The notes under the pieces are model-generated. The model was not told the DNA's origin and did not search any database. It was given only the letters and a program-made list of their open reading frames with translations. A DNA stretch of 64,000 bases, taken from assembly GCF_003351225.1 (NCBI RefSeq), contig NZ_QQSY01000002.1, positions 62,001-126,000 on the forward strand, given 5' to 3'. This document shows positions 1-7,971 of the stretch, in pieces (positions within the stretch are counted from its first letter, which is position 1; the number at the start of each line of letters is the position of its first letter). This DNA is from Dyella solisilvae (lineage in GTDB: Bacteria; Pseudomonadota; Gammaproteobacteria; Xanthomonadales; Rhodanobacteraceae). A program made the position numbers and the translations under genes.

Positions 1-2
1 GC

Positions 3-962
3 CTTGCCATGCGCGAAGCTCGCCGGCGCGTCGGCCCACAAGCGCCCATCCACATGGTCGGTTACTCCAACGGCGGCGCGCTGGCGGTGAAATACACGAT
101 GGACGCCATCGAGCAGCACGATCTGCCGATGCCCACCCGACTTGTGCTGCTGTCACCGATGATCGGGGTGACGCGCTTTGCGCGCTTCGCCGGACTTGCC
201 GGCTTGCCCGCCGTGTTGCCGGCGTTCGCCAAGGCCGCCTGGCTCGATCTGCTGCCGGAATACAACCCGTTCAAGTACAACTCGTTCCCGGTCAACGCGG
301 CTCGACAGACTTATCTGCTGACCGATGTGGTCCGCCGCCAGCTGCAACGCCTGGCCCGTGATCACCGCCTGTCGGCCCTGCCACCCATGCTCACCTTCCA
401 GTCCGTGGTCGACGACACCGTGAGTGCGCCGGCGGTGACGCGCACGCTTTACGCGCAGCTGCCGGACAACGGCAGCGAGATCGTGCTGTTCGACGTAAAC
501 CGCAACCGTCGCTTCGACTCGCTGCTCAGCGAAAGCTCGCGGCAGGCCTTGCAGAACCTGCTGCCGCCCGCGCCGCGCCTCTACCGGACCACCGTGGTCA
601 CCAACGCGGCCGAGAACGACAGCCACACGGTGGCGCGCATTACCGAGCCGCGACAGGTGCAAGTGATGGTGACGCCGCTTTCCATCCTGTACCCGGACGA
701 CATCTTCTCGCTGTCGCACATCGCCCTGCCGTTTCCACCGAACGATCCGCTCTACGGCACCAAGCCCGACCCATCCGAGAACTTCGGCATCCATCTCGGC
801 ACCCAGGCGCCGCGCGGCGAGCGCGGGGCGCTGGTTCTCGACCTCGACGCGGTGCTGCGGATTTCGTCCAATCCGTTCTACCCGTATGTGCATGAGCGCA
901 TCGATGGCGTGATCCCCAGCTCCACTGCCGGCCAGACCCCATCGCCAACGGCTGCCCGCTGA
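3..962 (+). CDS. Alpha/beta fold hydrolase (5' truncated by window edge)
   Basis: The reading frame is open to the left edge, so the true start lies outside the window; counting from the first internal ATG at 9, about 317 residues are visible. The nucleophile elbow G-Y-S-N-G-G is at about residues 18-23, which is typical of alpha/beta hydrolases with a catalytic serine. The protein after the elbow is long and includes a D-x-x-V-S-A-P-type stretch usual near the acid residue. Family and fold are clear; the substrate is not. It ends in TGA 52 bp before the next gene, which is in the same direction. Confidence 0.75.
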   Translation, partial: LAMREARRRVGPQAPIHMVGYSNGGALAVKYTMDAIEQHDLPMPTRLVLLSPMIGVTRFARFAGLAGLPAVLPAFAKAAWLDLLPEYNPFKYNSFPVNAARQTYLLTDVVRRQLQRLARDHRLSALPPMLTFQSVVDDTVSAPAVTRTLYAQLPDNGSEIVLFDVNRNRRFDSLLSESSRQALQNLLPPAPRLYRTTVVTNAAENDSHTVARITEPRQVQVMVTPLSILYPDDIFSLSHIALPFPPNDPLYGTKPDPSENFGIHLGTQAPRGERGALVLDLDAVLRISSNPFYPYVHERIDGVIPSSTAGQTPSPTAAR

Positions 963-1001
963 GTCGCGGGCCAGGCTACGCCCGAGGACGGCCCGCAGTG
1001 G

Positions 1002-1014
1002 GATACTTCGGGCC
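1002..1014 (+). promoter_or_regulatory. Putative -10 element (GATACT) placed for a leaderless start
   Basis: GATACT is followed by 7 nt and then the ATG of the FAD oxidase at 1015. No Shine-Dalgarno sequence is apparent. The spacing would put the transcription start at or next to the start codon. No clear -35 box was found. Confidence 0.3.
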
Positions 1015-2385
1015 ATGAAGCTACCCGACGCCCTGCTTGCCGCCCTTCGCTCTCATTTTGCCGAGGGCTCCTTGACGACCGACATGGCCGAGCGTCTCGC
1101 CTACGCCTACGACAATTCGCGACGCAACGCGCTGCCGGATGCCGTGGCCTTTCCCACCACGCACGAACAGGTCGAAGCCCTGGTAGGTCTCTGCCGCGAG
1201 CATCGCGTGCCGGTGATCGCCCGTGGGCGCGGCACCAACACTACCGGCGCCACGGTGCCGGTCGATGGCGGCGTGGTGGTGAGTTTCGAGCGCATGAACC
1301 GCATCGTGCGCATCGACCCCGACAACCGTCTGGCCGTGGTGGAACCCGGCGTGCTCAACGGCGACCTGCAGCAGGCGCTCAAGCCGCATGGTTTCTTCTG
1401 GCCGCCTGACCCGACCTCATCCCCCTGGTGCAGCGTCGGCGGGAACCTCGCCTGCAATTCAGCCGGCCCACGCACCGTGAAGTACGGCAGCCCGCGCGAG
1501 AACACGCTGGGGCTGCGTGCAGTGGCCGGCACAGGCGAGGGCTTCCGTTGCGGCACCTACACCAGCAAGGGCGCCACCGGCTACGACCTGACGCGCCTGC
1601 TGATCGGCTCGGAAGGCACGTTGGCGCTGATCACCGAGGCCACGCTCAAGCTCACGCCCAAGCCCTCGGGCCTTCGCACCATGCGCGCCACCTACCGTGA
1701 CGTGGGCGCCGCCGCCCGCGCCGTCGCGCGCATCATGGCCCAACCGGTGACGCCCTGCGCGTTGGAGTTCATCGACGACGTGGCATTGAAGCTGGCGCGC
1801 GACCATGGCGGCGACAGCGTGCCGGTGGCTGGCGCGATGCTGATGATCGAGGTCGATGGCGAGCCTGATACCTTGCCCAGCGCGGTCGAGGCCGTGTCGC
1901 GCGCCGCGCGCGGTGAAGGTCTGGAAGAACTGAAGGTCGCCCAGACCGCCGAAGAGACACAGGCGCTGTGGTCGGCACGCAAGGCGTTGTCGCCCGCGCA
2001 ACGCACGATTTCGCCGAACAAGATCAACGAGGACGTGGTGGTCCCCGTGAGTCGTCTGCCCGAACTGGTGGATGGCATCAAGGCGCTCGCGAAAAAACAT
2101 GACGTGCTGATCGTGAGCTTCGGCCATGCCGGCAACGGCAACCTGCACGTTAACCTGCTGCCACGCGACGACGCGGAGCGCGAGCGCTCGCACGCCTGCC
2201 TGGCCGAGGTGTTTGCCCTGGTCATCGCACTGGAGGGCACGCTGTCCGGTGAGCACGGCATCGGGCTGGTGAAACGGGAGTTCATGCCGCTCGCGCTGCA
2301 GCCGACGACGCTGCACCTGATGCGCAACGTGAAGGCCGCCTTCGACCCGGACGGCATTCTCAATCCGGGGAAGTTGTTGCCGTAG
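1015..2385 (+). CDS. FAD-binding oxidase/dehydrogenase, GlcD / D-lactate dehydrogenase type
   Basis: This 456-aa flavoprotein probably oxidises a 2-hydroxyacid such as D-lactate, glycolate or D-2-hydroxyglutarate. The N-terminal half holds the PCMH-type FAD-binding domain with the R-G-R-G-T-N-T-T-G loop (about residues 66-75), and a glycine/serine-rich segment S-V-G-G-N-L-A-C-N. The C-terminal FAD-oxidase_C domain shows G-H-A-G-N-G-N-L-H and S-G-E-H-G-I-G, which are diagnostic of the GlcD/Dld group, and ends in the usual D-P-x-G-I-L-N-P-G-K. There is no GlcE or GlcF next to it, so it is probably a stand-alone D-lactate-type enzyme. Substrate assignment is inference. Confidence 0.85.
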   Translation: MKLPDALLAALRSHFAEGSLTTDMAERLAYAYDNSRRNALPDAVAFPTTHEQVEALVGLCREHRVPVIARGRGTNTTGATVPVDGGVVVSFERMNRIVRIDPDNRLAVVEPGVLNGDLQQALKPHGFFWPPDPTSSPWCSVGGNLACNSAGPRTVKYGSPRENTLGLRAVAGTGEGFRCGTYTSKGATGYDLTRLLIGSEGTLALITEATLKLTPKPSGLRTMRATYRDVGAAARAVARIMAQPVTPCALEFIDDVALKLARDHGGDSVPVAGAMLMIEVDGEPDTLPSAVEAVSRAARGEGLEELKVAQTAEETQALWSARKALSPAQRTISPNKINEDVVVPVSRLPELVDGIKALAKKHDVLIVSFGHAGNGNLHVNLLPRDDAERERSHACLAEVFALVIALEGTLSGEHGIGLVKREFMPLALQPTTLHLMRNVKAAFDPDGILNPGKLLP

Positions 2386-2432
2386 CCGCCTTCCTTTTAG
2401 CAGCGCACAGTTCGAGGGCGTCGCCAGTTTGG

Positions 2433-2693
2433 CCCCTCACCACCCTGAAGGTGGCAATGCCCTGCCCTCTCCCCAGAGGGGGAGGGAAAAAAGGCGGCAC
2501 ATCGTGACGCATTTTTTTGGGGCGAGCCGCAGTCCCTACCTCCCTCTCCCCTGTGGGGAGAGGGTTGGGGCATTGCCACCTTTACGGTGGTGAGGGGAGA
2601 GTGCTTGCGAAGGAAGCGATTCGAAGCGCGCTCTGAAACGGTATTACGGCAAGACCACCCCCTCACCCTGCCCTCTCCCCAACGGGGAGAGGG
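2433..2693. repeat. Cluster of two-module palindromic repeats
   Basis: Three copies lie in this gene-free stretch: 2433-2486 (inverted), 2541-2597 and 2657-2693 (first module only). Module 1 is a hairpin of the form CCCTCTCCCC-loop-GGGGAGAGGG. Module 2 is a small hairpin CCACC-TTTAC-GGTGG next to GGCATTG. A matching copy lies at 20306-20362, more than 17 kb away. They look like REP-type intergenic elements. Copies in both orientations lie between the convergent FAD oxidase and LysE genes. Confidence 0.75.
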
Positions 2694-2705
2694 AAAAAGC
2701 GGGTG

Positions 2706-3335
2706 CTACCCCGCGCGCCTGGCGAAGATCAGATGCAGCCCGAAGGCCACGAACACCGCGCCCGCCAAACCATCGATCCAGCGTGAGAGCCTGAGGTAAC
2801 CGCGGCGCATCGCCGGCAGCGCGAACACGCCGGCCACGAAGGTGAACCACAGCAGGGTTTCCACCACCACCATGCTCCACAGGCCCCAGCGCGCGGCCCG
2901 GCTCACGCGGTCGCCGACGAAGGCGGAGAACACGCTGCCGAAGTAGATCACCACCTTCGGATTGGACAGGTTGGTCAGCAGACCGGCGCGCAGGGTCGCC
3001 AGGTCGCTCTGCTGGAGCACCGCCCGCGGTTCGGCGACGCCGGCGGCAGGGGCGCGCCACGCGCCGCGCAACATCTTCAGGCCCATCCAGGCCAGGTAAA
3101 GGCCGCCGGCCACGCTGATCAGGCGCTCAAGCCAGGCCAGCCGCTGCAGCACCAGCTGCAGGCCCGCCAGCGCCAGGGCCGACCACACCAGCACACCGAG
3201 GGTGATGCCAAGCACGCCGAACATGGCCTGCCGGCGCGTGCGGCTCACGGCCGTCTGCGACACGAAAAAGAAATCGGGACCGGGGCTCAACAGCGCCACC
3301 AGATGCACCACGGCGATGGTCAGGAACAGGCTCAC
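2706..3335 (-). CDS. LysE/RhtB family amino-acid exporter
   Basis: A 209-aa inner-membrane protein with the LysE/RhtB signature near the N-terminus (L-L-S-P-G-P-D-F-F) and about six hydrophobic helices. The family exports amino acids or their derivatives; the substrate cannot be told from sequence. The GTG at 3335 is chosen because it is preceded by GGAGAGAG at good spacing and gives the usual family length. An upstream in-frame ATG at 3395 would add 20 non-membrane residues. It is convergent with the FAD oxidase. Confidence 0.85.
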   Translation of the reverse strand: MSLFLTIAVVHLVALLSPGPDFFFVSQTAVSRTRRQAMFGVLGITLGVLVWSALALAGLQLVLQRLAWLERLISVAGGLYLAWMGLKMLRGAWRAPAAGVAEPRAVLQQSDLATLRAGLLTNLSNPKVVIYFGSVFSAFVGDRVSRAARWGLWSMVVVETLLWFTFVAGVFALPAMRRGYLRLSRWIDGLAGAVFVAFGLHLIFARRAG

Positions 3336-3558
3336 ATCTCTCTCCACAATGACGGAACCGCAACTTTTCGCGGCGGCGCAGCTTGTCGCCGCCACGGCGG
3401 TTCCTCTAGGCTGCCGCTATTTTGGCATGGCCCTGGCGCGCCCAAGGCCTTCTGCAGGGGATCCCCGGATCGCCAGCGGGCCTGGCGCATGCCGGGCCTG
3501 GCGGCGGTCGCGCGTTCTCGGCTCGACATCCACCGCCCCGAACCAGACAAGCACGCTG

Positions 3559-4827
3559 ATGAGCCTTCGACTTCGCCTGATTGCGATGAACTTCCTGCAA
3601 TTTTTCGTGTGGGGGTCGTGGCTGCTCACCATCGGCGCGTACTGGTTCCAGACCAAACAATGGTCGGGCGCCCAGTTCGGGGCGATCTTCTCGACCATGG
3701 GCATCGCCTCGCTGTTCATGCCGTCCATCGCCGGCGTGATCGCGGACAAGTACGTCAACGCGGAGAAGCTCTACGGCATCTTCCACCTGTGCGGCGCGGC
3801 GGTCCTGTTCTGCGTGCCGATGATCCAGTCGCCCGGCCTGATGTTCTGGGTGATGCTGGTCAACATGATGTTCTACATGCCGACGATCTCGCTCTCGATC
3901 GCGGTGGCGTACAACGCGCTCAAGAGCGACGGCAAGGACATCGTCAACGACTATCCGCCGATCCGCGTGTGGGGCACGGTGGGCTTCATCGCCGCGCTGT
4001 GGACAGTGAGCCTGCTGCGCCTGGAAACCTCGTCGGGCCAGTTCTACGTCGCCTCCGGCGCCGCGCTGCTGCTGGGCCTCTACGCCTTCACGCTGCCGCC
4101 CTGCCCGCCGCGCTTCGAGCGCAAGGCCAACCAGTCGTGGCTGGACACCTTCGGCCTCACCTCGTTCAAGCTGTTTCGCGACACCCGCATGGCGGTGTTC
4201 TTCATCTTCGCCATGCTGCTGGGCGCGGCGCTGCAGCTGACCAACGCCTACGGCGACACCTTCCTGCACGACTTCGCCAAGATGGATGAGTTCAAGGATC
4301 TGGTGGCGGTGCGCTACCCGGCCATCATCATGTCCATCTCGCAGATCTCCGAAACGCTGTTCATCCTGGCCATCCCGTTCTTCCTGCGCCGCTTCGGCAT
4401 CAAGACCGTGATGCTGATCAGCATGCTGGCCTGGACGCTGCGCTTCGGCCTGTTCGCGTTTGGCAACCCGGGGCCGGGGCTGTGGATGATCGTGCTGTCG
4501 TGCATCGTGTACGGCATGGCGTTCGACTTCTTCAACATCTCCGGCTCGCTGTTCGTGGAAGGCCAGAGCGATCCCTCGATCCGCGCCAGCGCGCAGGGCC
4601 TGTTCATGCTGATGACCAATGGCGTCGGCGCGGTGCTGGGCAGCTCGATCAGCGGTCTGGTGATCGAGGCGTTCTTCACGCACCCGGACCAGAGCAAGGA
4701 CTGGCCTGGCATCTGGATCACCTTCGCCACGTATTCACTGGTGGTCGCGGTGCTATTCATGCTGCTGTTCAAGCACCGGCACGACCAGGGCGAGGCGCAA
4801 GTACTGGCGGCCAACGCCGGTCACTGA
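3559..4827 (+). CDS. MFS nucleoside permease, NupG/XapB-like
   Basis: A 422-aa major-facilitator protein with twelve predicted hydrophobic segments. The N-terminus (M-x-x-R-L-x-x-M-N-F-L-Q-F-F-V-W-G-S-W) and the W-x-Q-T region match the nucleoside:H+ symporter group (NHS) that includes E. coli NupG. The start at 3559 fits the family. The frame is open upstream to 3202, but that part overlaps the divergent LysE gene and lacks membrane character. The end lies 45 bp before dusB. Nucleoside specificity is inferred from the family only. Confidence 0.8.
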   Translation: MSLRLRLIAMNFLQFFVWGSWLLTIGAYWFQTKQWSGAQFGAIFSTMGIASLFMPSIAGVIADKYVNAEKLYGIFHLCGAAVLFCVPMIQSPGLMFWVMLVNMMFYMPTISLSIAVAYNALKSDGKDIVNDYPPIRVWGTVGFIAALWTVSLLRLETSSGQFYVASGAALLLGLYAFTLPPCPPRFERKANQSWLDTFGLTSFKLFRDTRMAVFFIFAMLLGAALQLTNAYGDTFLHDFAKMDEFKDLVAVRYPAIIMSISQISETLFILAIPFFLRRFGIKTVMLISMLAWTLRFGLFAFGNPGPGLWMIVLSCIVYGMAFDFFNISGSLFVEGQSDPSIRASAQGLFMLMTNGVGAVLGSSISGLVIEAFFTHPDQSKDWPGIWITFATYSLVVAVLFMLLFKHRHDQGEAQVLAANAGH

Positions 4828-4860
4828 ACCGGCGTTCCTACAAGGGTCCGGATAGCCCGG

Positions 4861-4872
4861 TACAATGGGCGG
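4861..4872 (+). promoter_or_regulatory. -10 box TACAAT directly before dusB (leaderless layout)
   Basis: TACAAT at 4861-4866 is followed by six bases and the ATG at 4873, so transcription would begin at about the start codon. No Shine-Dalgarno site is present in the six bases. The same arrangement recurs at uup and thiS in this window. Confidence 0.5.
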
Positions 4873-5859
4873 ATGCAGATCGGCCCCTACCGCATCGACC
4901 CGCCGCTGGTGCTCGCGCCCATGGCCGGGGTCACCGACAAGCCTTTCCGCCTGCTGTGCAAACGGCTGGGCGCAGGCTTGGCCGTGTCGGAGATGACCAA
5001 CGCCGATCCGCGCTTGTGGCAGACGCGCAAGTCGCGGCAACGCATGGATCACGCCGGCGAGCCCGAACCGGTGAGCGTGCAGATCGCCGGCTACGATCCG
5101 GTCATGCTGGCCGAGGCGGCGCGCTACAACGCCGACAATGGCGCGCAGATCATCGACATCAACATGGGCTGCCCGGCCAAGAAGGTATGCAACGTGTGGT
5201 CCGGCTCCGCGCTGCTGCAGGACGAGCCGCTGGTGGCGCGCATCGTCAAGGCGGTGGTGGATGCGGTGGACGTGCCGGTGACGCTGAAGATCCGCACCGG
5301 CTGGGATCGCCAGAACAGGAACGCGCTCACCATCGCGAAGATCGCCGAGGATGCCGGGATCGCCGCGCTGGCCGTGCACGGCCGCACGCGCGCCGACAAG
5401 TACGAGGGTGAGGCCGAGTACGAAACAATCGCCGCGGTGAAGTCGGCCATTCGCATTCCCGTGCTCGCCAATGGCGACGTGCTCACGCCGCCACAGGCGA
5501 AGCACGTGCTCGACGTCACTGGCGCCGACGCGGTGATGGTGGGTCGCGGCGCACAGGGCCGGCCATGGATCTTCCGCGAGATCGCGCATTACCTCGCCAC
5601 TGGCGAAACGCTTCCGGAGCCAACTCCGGCGGAGGTCTGCGACATCCTCGTGCACCACCTGGAACAGCTCTATGCCTTCTACGGCGAGCTGCAGGGTGTG
5701 CGCATCGCGCGCAAGCACCTGGGCTGGTATGCCAAGGATCGCGCCGAGAACGCGGCCTTCCGCCATGTGGTGAATCGCGCGGAAAGCGCCGTCGAGCAAT
5801 TGCTGCTGACGCGCGAGTACTTCGCCGCCCTGGCCGACGACGCGCGCCTGGCCGCCTGA
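4873..5859 (+). CDS. dusB: tRNA-dihydrouridine synthase B
   Basis: A 328-aa FMN enzyme that reduces uridine to dihydrouridine in tRNA using NADPH. The TIM-barrel opens with P-L-V-L-A-P-M-A-G-V-T-D, the active-site segment I-N-M-G-C-P-A-K-K-V lies near residues 97-106 (the Cys is the expected catalytic acid), and V-H-G-R-T-R and G-R-G-A-Q-G-R-P-W phosphate-binding motifs follow. The A-K-K-V and Q-G-R-P-W-I-F forms point to DusB rather than DusA or DusC. In many gammaproteobacteria dusB is followed by fis; here it is followed by an unrelated esterase. Length is normal. Confidence 0.95.
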   Translation: MQIGPYRIDPPLVLAPMAGVTDKPFRLLCKRLGAGLAVSEMTNADPRLWQTRKSRQRMDHAGEPEPVSVQIAGYDPVMLAEAARYNADNGAQIIDINMGCPAKKVCNVWSGSALLQDEPLVARIVKAVVDAVDVPVTLKIRTGWDRQNRNALTIAKIAEDAGIAALAVHGRTRADKYEGEAEYETIAAVKSAIRIPVLANGDVLTPPQAKHVLDVTGADAVMVGRGAQGRPWIFREIAHYLATGETLPEPTPAEVCDILVHHLEQLYAFYGELQGVRIARKHLGWYAKDRAENAAFRHVVNRAESAVEQLLLTREYFAALADDARLAA

Positions 5860-5926
5860 CCACGCGGCCGCGACCACGGTCGCAAACCCTTGCGCGCCAG
5901 CCTGGGGCATCATCGGTATCCCGTCG

Positions 5927-6883
5927 ATGGTCACCCAGCCCATGGCCCTGCCACGCCGCCTGCCATTTTCGCGTTCCGTGTACGGCTTGCTCAGCCGCGT
6001 ACTGCTGGTCGCGACCCTGCTGCCGCTCGGAGGCTGCGAGGCCACGCTGTTCGCCGGCCTCAACGCCACCGACCAGCACCACGACATCAGCGAACGGCAC
6101 GCCATCCCGTTCGACCCCGCGCACGGACTGGCGCTCGACGTCTATGCGCCCGCCCATGCCAGCCACGCGCCGGTGGTGGTGTTCTTCTACGGCGGTGACT
6201 GGGCCCGCGGCCAGCGTGCGTGGTACCGCTTCGTAGGCACGGCGCTGGCGGCCCAGGGCGTGGTGACCGTGATTCCCGACTATCGCAAGGTGCCGCAGGT
6301 GACCATGGACGGCTTCATGCAGGACGCCGCTGAGGCCGTGGCCTGGACGCACGCGCATGCCGGCGAATTCGGCGGCAGCGCGGACGATGTCTTCGTGATG
6401 GGGCATTCCGCAGGCGGCCAGATCGCCGCGCTGCTCGCCACCGACGCGCGCTGGCTTGGCGCCTACGGCATGCGCCCGGCGCAACTGGCCGGTTTCATCG
6501 GCCTCGCCGGCTGCTACGACTTCGTGCCGGTGCCGCCCGATGACAAGGACATGATCGCCGCCTTCGGCCGCAGCGCCGACCAGCAGCGCCTGGGGCAGCC
6601 GGTGTCGTTCGTGCACGGCGAGGAACCGCCGATGCTGCTGTTGCAGGGCACGGAGGACCATGAGGTTGAGCCCTCCAACGCGATCTCGCTGGCCCACGCC
6701 ATGCAGCTGCGGCACGAAGACGTGACCCTGCGGCTCTATCCCGGGGTCGGCCACGGTGCGGTGCTGTTTGCCCTGTCGCGACCAATGCAGGGCGATGCGC
6801 CCACCCTGCAGGACGTGCTCGACTTCGTGCTGCTGCATCCAACCCCCCGCAGCCTGGCCCTGGGTGACATCGGCGAACGCTGA
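5927..6883 (+). CDS. Alpha/beta hydrolase (BD-FAE-like carboxylesterase), predicted lipoprotein
   Basis: 318 aa. The N-terminal hydrophobic segment ends in L-P-L-G-G-C at about residues 32-37, a good lipobox, so the enzyme is probably membrane-anchored in the periplasm. The esterase core shows F-F-Y-G-G-D (an oxyanion motif of the HGG type altered to YGG) and the nucleophile elbow G-H-S-A-G-G, with a C-terminal G-V-G-H for the catalytic His. The fold matches the Abhydrolase_3/BD-FAE families acting on short esters; the substrate is unknown. Internal ATGs at about 5942 could also start the signal peptide. Confidence 0.75.
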   Translation: MVTQPMALPRRLPFSRSVYGLLSRVLLVATLLPLGGCEATLFAGLNATDQHHDISERHAIPFDPAHGLALDVYAPAHASHAPVVVFFYGGDWARGQRAWYRFVGTALAAQGVVTVIPDYRKVPQVTMDGFMQDAAEAVAWTHAHAGEFGGSADDVFVMGHSAGGQIAALLATDARWLGAYGMRPAQLAGFIGLAGCYDFVPVPPDDKDMIAAFGRSADQQRLGQPVSFVHGEEPPMLLLQGTEDHEVEPSNAISLAHAMQLRHEDVTLRLYPGVGHGAVLFALSRPMQGDAPTLQDVLDFVLLHPTPRSLALGDIGER

Positions 6884-6951
6884 TCGCGACTACCCGTCCA
6901 CGCTCGCGGGGGTAAGCTCGTTCCCCCGGATGCGGACCGCGGAGCGCCATC

Positions 6952-7782
6952 GTGAACAGCATCGTGACCGGCGAATTCCCGTATATCCACGGCTTCTCTT
7001 CCGAGGAGCAGTCGCGACTGATGCGCCAGGCGCGCATGTTCGAGACCGTCCTGTTCAGCCGCATCGACTACAGCGAATCCACGCGGCTGCTGGAAGTGGG
7101 CTGTGGCGTCGGCGCACAGACGGAAATCCTGCTGCGCCGTTTTCCGAACCTGGACGTGACCGGCGTGGACCGCTCGGAGGCGCAGCTGGCCGCCGCCGAA
7201 CAAAACCTCGCCCAGACCGCCTGGTGCAGTTCGCGCTACACGCTGCAACAGGCGGACGCCACCGACCTGCCCTTCCCCGACCGCAGTTTTGACGCGGCCT
7301 ACCTGTGCTGGGTGCTGGAACACATGCCCAGCCCCGCACGGGTGCTGAGCGAACTGCGCCGCGTGATGAGTCCCGGCGCCGTCGTCTACGTAACCGAGGT
7401 GCTCAACTCCTCGTTCTTCCTCGATCCGTATTCGCCCAACCTGCTGCGCTACTGGATGGCCTTCAACGACCACCAGTACGACAGCGGCGGCGACCCGTTC
7501 ATCGGCGCCAAGCTCGGCAACCTGCTGCTGGCCGGCGGCTACCGCGATGTGCAGACCGAGGTGAAGAGCTTCCATCTCGACAACCGCCAGCCTGGCAAGC
7601 GCAAGCAGATGATCGAGTTCTGGGAGGAACTGCTGCTGTCGGCGGCCGACCAACTGGTGGCCACCGGCAAGGTGGACACCGCGACGGTCGAGGGCATGCG
7701 CCAGGAACTGCAGGCCGTGCGCAACGATCCGAACGCGGTGTTCTTCTTTGCCTTTGTGCAGGCGCGGGCGCTGGTCTACTGA
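6952..7782 (+). CDS. Class I SAM-dependent methyltransferase
   Basis: 276 aa starting with GTG behind GGAG. Motif I is L-L-E-V-G-C-G-V-G (near residue 44), followed by an acidic residue at the end of strand 2 (V-T-G-V-D-R) and motif IV-like Y-L-C-W-V-L-E-H-M. This is the Methyltransf_11/25 fold used for small molecules such as quinones, lipids or secondary metabolites. The C-terminal 100 residues are less typical. Neighbours give no metabolic clue. The methyl acceptor cannot be predicted. Confidence 0.8.
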   Translation: MNSIVTGEFPYIHGFSSEEQSRLMRQARMFETVLFSRIDYSESTRLLEVGCGVGAQTEILLRRFPNLDVTGVDRSEAQLAAAEQNLAQTAWCSSRYTLQQADATDLPFPDRSFDAAYLCWVLEHMPSPARVLSELRRVMSPGAVVYVTEVLNSSFFLDPYSPNLLRYWMAFNDHQYDSGGDPFIGAKLGNLLLAGGYRDVQTEVKSFHLDNRQPGKRKQMIEFWEELLLSAADQLVATGKVDTATVEGMRQELQAVRNDPNAVFFFAFVQARALVY

Positions 7783-7971
7783 GCGGCGGGCATCGCCACG
7801 GACTTGCTTTCGGCCTGGACTAGGCGGGCCACGCGGCCCGGCGAGAGCCGAGCCCCGTCCATCCCCCCAGGCCCTCCACTCGTCCCCGAGGAGCTTCGGC
7901 TCATCACCGCACGCTTGTACTGTCCTGAAGGGAGCGCACAGTGACCGCTCCCCACCGATCAGGAGCCTGCC

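Noticed and set aside
4873-6883. dusB-fis operon
   Set aside because: The gene after dusB is an esterase, not fis.
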